Shown here piece by piece: positions 1 to 49,559 of a DNA stretch of 64,000 bases. This DNA is from Distichodus sexfasciatus (taxonomy: Eukaryota > Chordata > Actinopteri > Characiformes > Distichodontidae), in contig JAVGVS010000166.1 in the NCBI GenBank assembly GCA_032718565.1, positions 1-64,000 on the forward strand, in the 5' to 3' direction. Within the stretch, counting starts at the first letter, position 1. Each line of letters opens with the position of its first letter. Below the pieces are notes generated by a model that saw only the letters and a list, made by a program, of their open reading frames with translations, searched no databases and was not told the DNA's origin. The translations under genes were made by a program, and so were the position numbers.

Positions 1-480
1 TAGACTTTATCTAAATGCTTTGAATAAATATAGTTTATATATTAAATAGAATTAAGTAATATTTACTTAATATTTTAACACATTTTAAGTCATAGTAATA
101 CATAGATTTTACTTGATTCTGGTAAGTGCGTTTTATTTAAAATTATAGCAGTAAATTTTACTTAAACATTGTTAGTGCAAATTGTTACGAGGATTTTATT
201 AAGTAAATTTTACATGTTCTTTTTTTCAGTGTACATATATATGAATAAGTTATGAATTAAGTTATTTTAACTTCAAAAGATGAGAGAGGTCTGTAATTTT
301 CATCAAAGGTACACTTCAACTGTGAGAGACAGAATGTAAAAAAAAATTCAGGAAATCACATTGTATGATTTTTAAAGAATTTATTTGTATAATGGTGCAG
401 AAAATAAGCATTTAGCACCTACAAACAAGCAAGAATTCTGGCTTTCACAGACCTGTTATTTTTTCTTTAAGAAGCTCTTC
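1..480. other. AT-rich intergenic DNA, no gene seen
   Basis: Very AT-rich sequence with no convincing reading frame, splice pattern or clear repeat. The Tc1-like copy that follows may start inside this stretch, but its outer terminal repeat could not be recognised. Confidence 0.4.
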
Positions 481-1700
481 TATCCTCCACTCGTTACCTG
501 TATTAATGGCACCTGTTTGAACTCGTTATCTGTATAAAAGACATCTGTCCACACCTTCAAACAGTCAGACTCCAACCTCCACCATGGCCAAGACCAGAGA
601 GCTGTCTAAGGACACCAGGGACAAGATTGTACACCTGCATAAGACTGGGATGAGCCAATCTACAATAGGCAAGCAGCTTGGTGAGAAGAGATCAACTGTT
701 GGAGCAATTGTTTGAAAATGGAACAAATACAAGATCACTGACAATCGAGGGAGGAACCTGGGGCTCCATGCAAGATCTCACCCCGTGGGGTACAAATGAT
801 CTTGAGAACAGTGAGGAAACAGCCCAGAACTACACGGGGGAACTGGTCAATGACCTGAAGAGAGCTGGGACCACAGTAACAAGGGTTACTGTTAGTAACA
901 CACTACATCGTCATGGATTAAAATCCTGCAGCGCTCGAAAGGTCCCCCTGCTTAAGCCAGCACATGTCCAGGCCCATCTAAAGTTTGCCAGAAACCATCT
1001 GGATGATCCAGAGGAGGATTGGGAGAATGCCATGTGGTCAGATGAGACCAAAATAGAACTCTTTGGTATAAACGCCACTTGCCGCTTGGAGGGGGAAGAA
1101 TGCTGAGTTGCATCCCAAGAACACCATACCCACTGTGAAGCATGGGGGTGGAAACATTATGCTTTGGGGCTGCTTTTCCGCAAAGGGGACAGGACGACTG
1201 ATCCGTATTAAGGAAAGGATGAATGGGGCCATGTATCATGAGATTTTGGGCAAAAACCTCCTTCCATCAGTGAGAGCATTGAAAATGAAATGTGGCTGGA
1301 TCTTCCAGCATGACAATGATCCCAAACATACCGCCCAGACAACGGAGTGGCTACGTAAAAAGCATTTTAAGGTTCTGGAGTGGCCTAGCCAGTCTCCAGA
1401 CCTCAATCCAATAGAGAATCTGTGGAGGGAGTTGAAAGTCCCTCCACAGTTGGAGCTGTTGCCCAGCGACAGCCCCAAAACATCACAGCTCTTGAGAAGA
1501 TCTGCATGGAAGAATGGGCCAAAATACCAGCTACAGTGTGTGCAAACCTGGTGAAGACCTACAGGAAACGTTTGACCTTTGTCAGTCTCAGCAAGAAGCA
1601 GTTTTGTTTAATAACTGATATATTGTATGTAATCTGGGTGCTTTCAAAAGCAGCTTTAATAGATATGTGTTTAACTGTACCAACTTGTTTGTAGGGAAAA
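481..1700 (+). mobile_element. Tc1/mariner-family relic
   Basis: Decayed Tc1-like DNA transposon. Its transposase remains can be followed from an ATG at 584 to about 1620 (separate entry). I could not define the terminal inverted repeats or the TA target duplication, so both ends are approximate. A different Tc1 lineage lies at 16.3-17.6 kb and a third at 37.8-39.4 kb. Confidence 0.7.
584..1620 (+). pseudogene. Tc1-like transposase pseudogene
   Basis: Transposases of this family bind the terminal repeats with a paired helix-turn-helix domain and cut and paste the element with a DD34E catalytic domain. The start at 584 (MAKTRELSKD) begins the HTH part. Further on are WSDETKIELFG near 1035 (first catalytic D), FQHDNDPKHT near 1310 (second D) and SPDLNPIENLW near 1395 (E). 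The frame is broken near 710 (a stop in the HTH part), at 1106 (stop between the two main blocks) and again near 1430, so no full protein of about 340 residues can be made. The motifs themselves are recognisable. The copy lies outside epb41, downstream of its 3' end. Confidence 0.8.
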
Positions 1701-3100
1701 CATCTCCAATGTGGTGGGTGCAGGCTTGGAGTGAAGGATCACTTCAAGCCTGACCTGGAATCAAAGATTTATGAATGGCTATGTGGAGTTGTTATGCTAC
1801 ATTTCTTATTACATCATGTTGATTGCCTTCATGATCAAATATTTTCATCCCTTCTTAAGGATGATTTATTTTTCCTCTTTTGCATCTCTGTCTTCTTTTT
1901 CAAAGTCTGCCTCATAATGCTTTCAGACCCAAATCTGGGTTGCAACCCAAGGTTTAAAATCATTCACAGTAAATCACTTCTCCATCCTGAATAAGAAGAG
2001 AGAGAAATGGAATCCACAAAGACAAGAGTATGACTAAGTCTGAATTTATTAAGTGCATGGTGATCTATTTTACATTTCTATTCTTTACCAATGACAGAAA
2101 GGAGAAATAGGATAGCAATAAAAAAGAGAAGTTTGCAAACACTAAGCAGAGTCTTGCTCCATGAACAGTTGCAGGTGACTGTCACAACAGAGGGGACAAC
2201 ACATGGACAGACTGACAGTGTTTCAGTCTTATTACAAAGTAATACATAGTATGGTAAATTAAAAGAAACATGTTTTAAAACAGACATTTAAAAACTGTAT
2301 ACGTTATTGTCAATACTGGTACATTGGAAATAGATGCTTTAGCCAAATGGAAAGATTTGCATTAATGATGTTATGTAAGTCTGAATCCATCAAAACAGGG
2401 CATAATGTTCTATGGACTTACACCTATTTTAAGATTATATGAGTGAATAATATTTATAAATTACTTAAACAATGCTGAAAATGACATTAAATATTGAAAA
2501 AAAAAATAGTAATTTGAAGCACCTTCAATTAATTTCGGTCTAACTAATCCAGATTACATCTAGAGTCTGAATGGTTGTACACATTTTTGAGGTTTGCAGA
2601 TCTGTGCACCCTTCATTTGAGAACCAACTGACTCTTTTGATAGAAAAGTACAAATATATTTAAAATGGAAGCAAGACAAAAGCTGCCTCCTAATAAAAAA
2701 GAATAACCAGTAGCTGGTGATTGAAATGCTCTGTACCATCTAATACAAAAAGGTCTGACTACAATAAACATATGTGTAAAAGTTTAGGTATTCTATAATT
2801 CTAAACAATAACAAGACTAAAAATAAAAGTCCAAACAATCTTGACCGCACATTTTTTCCAAGAAAACATCTTCTACTGTGATATAAGCTACCATAACAAT
2901 AACAATAATAATAATAATAATGATAATAATAATAATAACAACAAAACATCTTTACACTAAGACAAGGGGAACATAGGAGCATAATGCTTAAGTAAAGAAT
3001 TGTGACTAACCTCAAAATGGAACAGAAACTAAATTCAGAAGATGCTCCTAAGGTTAGGAACACCAAGTCCTATATGCCCTAGATTTGTACCAACCTACTC
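1701..3100. other. Intergenic DNA
   Basis: No supported gene. The stretch holds a TAA-type microsatellite at about 2893-2945 and otherwise unremarkable AT-rich DNA. Short open frames here look like chance. Confidence 0.4.
2893..2945. repeat. (TAA)n microsatellite
   Basis: Imperfect run of AAT/TAA triplets with a few AAC and TGA interruptions. Confidence 0.9.
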
Positions 3101-3103
3101 AGA

Positions 3104-3565
3104 TCATATGGCTAATTTTTTATGTAATACAAACTGTAGATAAAACAGTTTAGAAAAGATTTGAACAAAAATGGTCATGCAGATATTAAATCCATGAAAA
3201 CTGCTGGAGAAGGTCATATGTCCTGCTGACTGCTGTCCTTCAAATCTGCAAGAAGTTTGAAATTGCTGTGTATAGCTCCATTTTGCAGTCTTATGCAACA
3301 CTTGATCCTTCACTGGTCTTCTGAGTTTGGGATGGATGTCAGGGGAGGCTTTGCAGGACATGAATTCCCATTGATGGATGCTAGTTGTGCAGGAACTGTG
3401 TAAATCAGTAACATTTTTTAAACAATATGTGCATGTCTCTGAGGTATTTAGGTCTGTACGGTTGTTAACACACTGAGAGAAAGAAGACTGGAAAGCTGGG
3501 GGAATTGGGGCTGCAACCATTTTCCCATTCACATTGGTTCCATTGGTCCCTGGTTTGTGTTGCCG
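3104..3565 (-). CDS. Unassigned ORF, possible terminal exon
   Basis: Unrecognised. An open frame of about 150 codons on the minus strand ends in a stop near 3104. Just before its conserved-looking part is a plausible splice acceptor (a T-rich tract then TTTTCATGTGCAG, AG at 3567-3566), so it could be the last exon of a gene or noncoding RNA downstream of epb41. The translation has five Cys-containing segments (for example CTYCLKN) and no domain I know. It does not resemble OPRD1, TMEM200B or SRSF4, which neighbour EPB41 in mammals. A chance ORF in 3' flanking DNA is at least as likely. Confidence 0.2.
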   Translation of the reverse strand, partial: RQHKPGTNGTNVNGKMVAAPIPPAFQSSFSQCVNNRTDLNTSETCTYCLKNVTDLHSSCTTSIHQWEFMSCKASPDIHPKLRRPVKDQVLHKTAKWSYTQQFQTSCRFEGQQSAGHMTFSSSFHGFNICMTIFVQIFSKLFYLQFVLHKKLAI

Positions 3566-4024
3566 CTGCACATGAAAAGCCAAAGATGTCAGTCATAAAA
3601 CTGAATGAAATCATACACAAATAAATTGAAAATAATTCTTAAACATAGACAGTTACACACAAATAATTTCACAATTTCACTGTGTAAAGTATAAAAGAAC
3701 CATTTTAGGAAGGATAAAAGGAAAGATTTAGTTGTTTGGTCACCAGAGGAATGACCAGAGGAATTCAACCCCAAGAACACTGCCAATTGCACAAACATTT
3801 TGGTGGTAGCTGTTTGGGCTGATTCGCTGTCTGTGGTGCTATTACATAAATTTGATTGAATAACAAAGAATCTCCAAATTCTAATACAGATGATGCACAA
3901 GAATTCTGTCCCAGAAAATAAAAATTTCAAAGACTGAAACCCCAGTATTGCCATGATAGTTATGCCCTTGTTGACTGTACCTACATCTTTAAAATGACAA
4001 CTATTACTAGGAGTTTCATAGGTT

Positions 4025-4262
4025 AAGGGAAGTTTAGGGGTAGTTGGTGGCGTAATGGCAGGGTGCAGGTTCAAATCCCAGGCCGGAAAGGTTACCACTG
4101 GGGTATTCATGAGCAAGGTACCGTCCCCAGGCACTGCTCCCCAGGCGCTTGTTAGCTGCCCACTACTCCTTCACGGATGGGTTAAATGCAGAGGTCACAT
4201 TTAGTTGTGGTGTGCTGTGTGCTGTGCTATGGTGTGTTCACAATGACAAATAATCACTCACT
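4025..4262 (+). mobile_element. tRNA-derived SINE, copy 1
   Basis: Contains a B-box-like GGTTCAAATCC at about 4069-4079, then the body CCGTCCCCAGGCACTGCTCC and a tail ending in CACAATGACAAATAATCAC. A second copy on the same strand lies at 33368-33592 and shares the body and tail. The tRNA-like head plus a shared body is typical of fish V-SINE or HE-type families; the exact family is not assigned. Confidence 0.75.
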
Positions 4263-4466
4263 TTCACTGGCTCCAGAATGACATTTAAGACCAACAGCAC
4301 ATAAAATATGGGTCAATTAACCTATGTAACTGTGTTTAAAGTTTCTATATCACACAAAATTGTTTTTACCTACTGCTTTTGAATTATGATAGGAGTTTGT
4401 TATATGGTGCATGTAAAAATATGCTATTGCCTCTGCTGTCTGCAATAGCCAATGAAAAGAAATGAG

Positions 4467-5923
4467 CAGAGGTGGAAATGTACTGAAAAATTGTAATTAA
4501 GTAAAAGTATCTTTACTTTGCTTTAATTCTACTCAAGTAAAAGTAAAAGTACCTATCTAAAAATCTACTCGAGTACAAGTAAAATAGTACTTAATTTAAA
4601 ATTTACTTTGAGTAAAAGTTACTTAGTTACTTTCAATTACTCAATGTAAAAAAGGACTAGTCATAAATCCAATCCAGCACTAGTTGTTTTTAATCAACTT
4701 TTAGGTGGTATAATGTGCAAACTTTGTTCAGACCACCCCATAAAACATTTTCAAGTACAAGTGGCATAAGTTGCATAATCAAACTCAAAGTGTCCGGGAT
4801 ATATTTAAAAGACATATTTTATAGACAAATGTGCGATTCCATAGTAACACTGTGTAACACTTTTATAGAAAATATAATTGTAGGGCCCTATGAAATCAGC
4901 GTTTTGTTTTTTCCTAAATCCCGTTTTTTCCATTTTTATTCTTCTGAATTCCGTGTTTTACGTTATATTTATTCACCTAAAAAGTGTCTAATTATGGTGT
5001 GGTCGGGAAAAAGAGCAATGCAATAGGAAAAAAAATCACATTAAATGACAATTAACTTCAACAAAGTGCTGGGGTGCAGAACATTTTCTGCTTTGGTAAA
5101 CAACAAAAAACGTTCGTGCAAAATGAAACGTTTCTGATGTGAGTTTTTGACTGTAAGTGGTTGTCACGTGCTCTTGCGGGTGCAGTCTATCGTGTGCTGG
5201 CAAAACTTACAAAAGAGTTCATTAAAATCATTTGGGTATTGTTCTGCTCTAAACTTAGCACCAACACTCGAATTCCGTAATTTTTTTTAAGGACTGCAGT
5301 GTATCAGTGAGCCTCTTCGCCATAGCTGACTGTTGACATTTTCCCCCCGTGTCTGTGCATTTGTGTGTGTGGAAAGCTGAGTCCCGCCTCAACAGGTAAC
5401 ACGTACAGGGGGCTGCAGCGGCCAAAATTGATTAGAAATTGATTGATGGTTTGCTTTGCTTTGCCCACACACTGATATCAGCGAATTATACGACATTCCA
5501 CGTTTTACCACAGATTCCATTTTATTTGTTGAAATCATAGGGCCGTATAATTGACAAATTAACAGCATAATGTTTACAACCTGTCGAGAGGTATAATGTG
5601 CAAACTACCTCTTGCTCGGCACCAGCTATACATAGGCTATATTATGATAGGCTATTATATCATGATAGGCTATATTAAAACAGTGGGAATGCCGCGAGTG
5701 AACGCCCGCGCAATTTCCTTTCAGTTCAGGCAGATTGTTTTTTTCCCCGCATTTCATTTTTTACTCAGTAACAGGGTTTTTTCCCAATGTAGTGAAGTAA
5801 AAAACTTTGGTCAAAATGTACTTGAGTAAAAGTAAAATTAACTATTTCAAAAACTACTTTACTCACAAAAACTACTCAATTACAGTAACGTGAGTAAATG
5901 TAATTCGTTACTTTACACCTCTG
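4467..5923. mobile_element. Non-autonomous hAT-like element (outer)
   Basis: Bounded by CAGAGGTGG at 4467 and its inverse CACCTCTG ending at 5923. Inside both ends are GAGTAAAAGTAAAA-type sub-terminal repeats in opposite orientation. Flanks GAAATGAG and GAAATAGT share their first five bases, consistent with a worn 8-bp target duplication. No transposase frame was seen. A second element is inserted into it (4881-5545). Confidence 0.7.
4881..5545. mobile_element. hAT-like MITE nested in an older hAT element
   Basis: Terminal repeats TAGGGCCCTATGAAATCA at the left and its near-perfect inverse TGAAATCATAGGGCCG at the right. It is flanked on both sides by the exact 8-bp direct repeat TATAATTG (4873-4880 and 5546-5553), the target duplication of a hAT insertion. 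It lies inside the 4467-5923 element, so it is the younger insertion. Its left 120 bp reappear at 46981-47110 inside another MITE. Confidence 0.85.
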
Positions 5924-6861
5924 GAAATAGTAAGATGGCGGTGCGAGCAGACCATGCGACCCAAATTCGGTGCTAAATGTTACATGTTTTCGTCAGCGTC
6001 CTACCGATATTTCGTCTGATGAGTGCTGCACCTTTGTCCTGTTGAATGTAATGTTCAGTGTTACTATATGTTGCACTGGGGTGATGGGGAAACGCTGTCT
6101 CATCACACTTTGTACATGTATAAAGCGACTGATAAAGTTAAAAAAAAAATGCTATGTATGTGCTATGTAACATTGATGAAACTCATTATTATTCATGATG
6201 GCAAACTATGGCAAATTCAGCAGGCACTTCATGTCAAAGTTGCTGTTAAAACCTAGAGCAATACCATCACAGCAGTCAACGACTAGTGCACAGGCTGTAA
6301 GTAATATTGTCAACACAAGGAAATACTATGTTAAACGGTGTCATGTCCATTTGGCTAAATTCATGCCATGAAGCTAAATGTAGATTATGATAACAGCTAT
6401 TGCAGAGCTGTCCTGACGAGGCAGAGGCAAAAAAAACAACGCGAATTACATCTTACGATTTAACTAATGTGTTTAGAGCAATGGGTAATTTCACTAACAT
6501 GAGCTCGTTGTAGATTCACCATAACATTATGTGATTAGCTTTTTCAAGGTAAGATTAAATTGTCAAAGTAAATACAAAGTATTACACAGTAAAGAATTTA
6601 AGATATACGTAGGTTGCTCGTTGCAAGTCTGTGACGCTTGGATAAAGCGTGTTTGGTAAAGAATACTGATATCCAGTTTTTCATTGGCAGCTGTTAGCCA
6701 GATTTTACCTGAATACATGAGAACTGACGCAAATCTAGTTGTGTCTTCCTGCAGGTTTTCCATACCAGGAGCAGGAGAGAAATACACACATGAATGCACA
6801 CACAACACAGACACCAATATGTATTTGGGTTTTACCTGAATATATTTTGTAGGTAGATATA
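5924..6861 (-). other. epb41 3' UTR and downstream DNA
   Basis: Sequence directly after the epb41 stop codon on the minus strand. At least its upper part should be 3' untranslated region. I found no AATAAA on the minus strand in the first few hundred bases, so the cleavage site is unknown and may lie beyond the hAT elements. Confidence 0.4.
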
Positions 6862-45531
<38,670 letters not shown>

Positions 45532-45539
45532 TGCAGTGA

Positions 45540-46677
45540 CTGAGAAAAGACGAGGAGCATGCAAAGAATATCACAGGTGAAACCAAGTACTGCTTTCTCT
45601 CAATGTTAGGTTTAGACTGTATTATATTGCATTATGACTGCTAGTAGATCATTCAACAACAAGGTACTGGAGTTACTGAAGAATATTTTAATAACTGATG
45701 ATGCAAACTGTCCATGCAGTGACTTCCAATACTTCCTTGAAGACTGAAGCAGGAAAAGTGCTTCTACCAAGTATAGGTTTAAGTGAGTGAGAACTGTTCT
45801 TAATTAAATATAATACCAATATTATTTTAACCCATAGCTGTAAGTGTCATAGTGATATTTAAAAAATATGAAAAGGCTACACTAGCGATGCAGTTGTAAT
45901 ACATTACCACTAGAGGGTGATATTGTCGTGGGGAGAACTTATTCATAAAATAATTCCCTTTTTTCAACCACTGCAATTTAGCATTGTGTAAAGGTGTATA
46001 TTTAATTTGACGTTTACCTAAAAACAAAAAAAAAGGAAAATGAAAAAGAAAAAGAAGAAACTGAGATACAAGACATGATTTTGTTTCAACATTTACACCC
46101 AAACCAGTTGTCTAAGGCCTGCAGTATAACCTTAATCTCTCTTTGTTTTCATCACAGTCTTTTTACTCTCTCTCTCCCCCCTCCCTCTTTCTCTCTCTCT
46201 CTCTTTCTCACACACACACACACAGAGACACTCCCATTTCTCTGGATAAATTACCATGGGTCACGAATTACCAGCTTTTTATTATGTGTGTTCAGCGCTG
46301 GAGAACGAAGGGGTCGTTCAGCCTAGCTGCAGGTAATTCAGGCCCTGCATGAGCCATTTTCTAGAGTTGGAAATTGTCACTTTTTGCCTGCTGGATACGG
46401 GTTTACACAATTTACATTTTTAGTGGATTAACTGTATAGGTTACACCAACTAGTAATATAAAACACTAACATACTACCTTAATTCATATACTGTAAATTG
46501 ATCAATATTAATAGAATTGAATCAGAATCAGAATTGAATCAGATTGAAACCCTGTGAAATCTGGAATTTGGTGACACCCTACCCAGGCTAAGGATAATGA
46601 TTACACTTTTTTGTGTATCGACTCAAAACTTTCAGCAACATTGCATGGCCATGTTTTTTGCGAGACTGTGGAATAGG
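45540..46677 (-). other. epb41 first intron, 3' part
   Basis: Ordinary DNA except a CT and CA simple repeat at 46160-46225. Nothing else recognised. Confidence 0.4.
46160..46225. repeat. CT-rich tract and (CA)n
   Basis: CTCTCTCTCCCCCCTCCCTC leading to CACACACACACACACA. Confidence 0.9.
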
Positions 46678-47466
46678 TAGAGCTGGGCGATATGGCCTAA
46701 AAATAAAATCTCAGATTTTTTCACAATAAATCCGATTTTCGATTTTAATCGATTTTAATCGAACTACAGATGGCAAATAAATGGTTCAAAACCACATGTC
46801 AGTTGTGGCAGAATAATACGACACCTCCTCCTCCAGCTCATTATACAGTTGTGGCAAGTCAAATTCAGAAAAATATTTGCGGCTTGGAAGCACGTACTTC
46901 GGGGCAAAAACTTTTGGCATGTTAATGAATCCCGGCTTTTCCACAGTATGTATGGGCACCATGTCTTTTGCAATATACATAGGACCCTATTAAATCTGTT
47001 TTGTTTTTTCCTAAATTCCGTTTTATTTTTCTCCTGAATTCCGTTTTTCCATATTTATTCTTCTGAATTCCGTGTTTTATATTATAATCATATTTATTCA
47101 CCTAAAAAGTGTCTAATTATGGAGTGGGGGGGGGTCACATTTAACCACGCACTCGATTCTTAAATTTGTGTTCTCGAGCGTCACATTTGCGCGCGTGACT
47201 GTGAAATTTACGCCCGCGAATTTTTTGCAGCAAGCCATTTTGCGCGCTCTTGTTTTGGCACTGATGTGATGCCATACTTTTCCCCTGTCGTTGCCATGTT
47301 GTTTGTGAATCTGCTACAGGGTTTGGGTGCGCCGCGCTAATTTACCCGTGTAGAACGATGCGTCGCATTAGTTCCGCTTTTGGCGCCCGCGTATTTTCAT
47401 AAAAACACATCGTCCTGAACTGTAAATTCGAATTAATCGATAAAATCGATATATCGCCCACCTCTA
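46678..47466. mobile_element. hAT-like MITE, family C copy 2
   Basis: Starts TAGAGCTGGGCGATATGG and ends ATATCGCCCACCTCTA, with exact 8-bp target duplications GGAATAGG (46670-46677, 47467-47474). Inside is a second copy of the 4881-type sequence (46981-47110). Confidence 0.92.
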
Positions 47467-47629
47467 GGAATAGGGGTGTTGAGATTAATCACAAAACTGT
47501 TGGAAAATAAAAAATCTAGTCCCACTGGCGAACATCGTAGACGCCATCTGGAGCCCTGGATCTCACACGAGCTTGTGGGTAGAACCTCCGAACCTGCTTT
47601 TTGGATCGTTGTCTGCCCCTAGACATTGA

Positions 47630-48900
47630 AGTCAGGTAGGGCTACAACCAGTTTGTGAAATACCATTGAGTGGTATCGGCAATTTATTTACCAATATGAG
47701 TGGGAGTATTTCAATAAAGTATCGGCCCGATACCCAATACTGGTATCGGTGCAAGCCTAATATTTTTCAAAACATATTTTCAAGCATCCAAAGATGTATT
47801 TAGACTTAGTAAGGTCTACTAAAGTCCATTGATTATTGATTACACTGTAACATTATAAAATTGAAATAAAAGAAATACTGAAGTTTTGTGTCATTTTGAA
47901 CCAATTTTATAAAATGAGCTGCTTTTGGCCTTTTTGGAAGAGAACTACATTTCCCACAATCCCCTGCGCGCCCCTTGGAGCCGGGTCACAACAAAGCATT
48001 GGGTATGTGTTCCGGGATAAACTATGGCAAGTCTATAGGAAAAACTCAATATTAACGGCTGAATTGCGAGTAAAACGCTGGTTGTTATGGTTATTTATCA
48101 GCTATAATATGCGTTTTGTCTGTAATAAAGGGGCGTTTGAACGAGCTGGGCGCTCACGTGGGCGCTCACAAATGCAGCGCGCGTGCTTACATCGCAAAAA
48201 ATGTCATTTATGCGTTTTTACGCATTTACTTCTGTTTTTGTGCATGGAAAATCTCACAGATACGTTCACCTACAGAGGGATCAGGTCTTGTCTTTATCGC
48301 GCTACTGAAAACGTTGTGCATCATTAATAAGCGTCCGTGTGAAACCCAAGCGGCACATTGCTCTAGCGAGTGAAACAAATTAAAAGAAGCTTTGATTCTT
48401 GAGAAAGAATTACACTTTTTGTAATCTAATTATTCGAGTTATCTGAATAGTTGTTACAGCTCCACTTGTCTCTAATTATTTTCAACTCCAGTGTCAGCTA
48501 TATCTTCCATGTCTGAACTTTCGCGGTCCATGTTTAGCGGTGCTTAAACAGTTTCCAGCTGCGCTACGTTCCGAATGTTGTTTAGGCTAGTTACCGGTAT
48601 TGCGGTATAAGAAAAATTCATATCATAACAATAATAAAAAACGGTTTTCGGTATGAACCAAGCACTAATTTCTTCATTTTGCAATTGAATTCTTTTCCAT
48701 TTTATAATGCTGGATAGTAATCAATAGGAATAATTAAATATAGACAAATGCATTATTTGTTATCAAATAATTTAATTTTATATCCAGATTCCAAATGGAT
48801 AAAGAAGTGTTTTCGCCTGGCACTGACCTTATTTTTCTCCACAGTACTAAGCCATAGAATGCCTCCATAATAAAAACTATACAAACCAATAAAATAATGG
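47630..48900. repeat. Cluster of dispersed repeats
   Basis: Has GGTATCGG and CCGATACC-rich hAT-like end sequence at 47640-47760, the motif ACTACATTTCCCACAATCCC at 47945 (inverse of the one in family A), and family A sequence at 48680-48900. Boundaries unclear. The open frames here overlap no recognised domain. Confidence 0.5.
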
Positions 48901-49125
48901 CTCACAACCCTGGGCAGGTGCTAACACACTGCAGGGCACACACACTCTCACACAATCACACGCATATTCACACATTATGGGGCCAATTAAGAGTCGCCAA
49001 CCAACGAGTGCATGCCTTTGGACTGTGGGAGGGAACTGGAGCACCCAGAGGAAACCTACACGAACATGGGGAGTGCATGCAAACTCCACACAGAAAGGCC
49101 GCAGGGCCTTTCTGGGCCACCGTGC
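48896..49125. repeat. Dispersed repeat family D, copy 1
   Basis: Shares AATTTAGAGTCGCCAA-like sequence, the CTTTTGGACTGTGGGAGG-type block and the CCACACAGAAAGG-type block with 58130-58465. This GGACTGTGGGAGGA repeat is very common in fish genomes; its class is not decided here. Confidence 0.75.
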
Positions 49126-49559
49126 CACCCCTATCACAACATCCCCCCTGTTTAACTGGAGTGGCCTGCATACTCCATGGAACAAACACATCCCAACATA
49201 TTCGAAAAATGACAATGCAGTTCCTACCTTAATCACATCTTTCCTTACAATTTCCACAGTTTACCATTTCACAGAAAGTCGTCTTTTTTGTCCTCAACAA
49301 AGACACTTCAAAACACAACATGAACACATGGATTTTTTTTTTCTTGAATGTACAACTGCTCCTAATGTTTTACTGCCTCTACACATAATCTCTGTAACGG
49401 GCTGTACAGTGTCCATATCTAGTACATGTTGGCTTTGGTCCCTTTGGTTCCTCAGCTCTGTTGTTTGTTTCACGGGATGGCATGACGGATGTTTCCATGG
49501 TGTCTGGGCCTACATCCTGAGGATCAGCAAAGCGGACCTGTGGTGTGCTTTTTTGTGTG

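Noticed and set aside
3589..4134. 181-codon minus-strand ORF next to the unassigned ORF
   Set aside because: It runs through a SINE copy, has no recognisable domain and lacks a convincing splice context.
4025..4262. Functional tRNA gene
   Set aside because: There is only a B-box-like stretch; no cloverleaf could be formed and the body matches a second dispersed copy, so it is a SINE.
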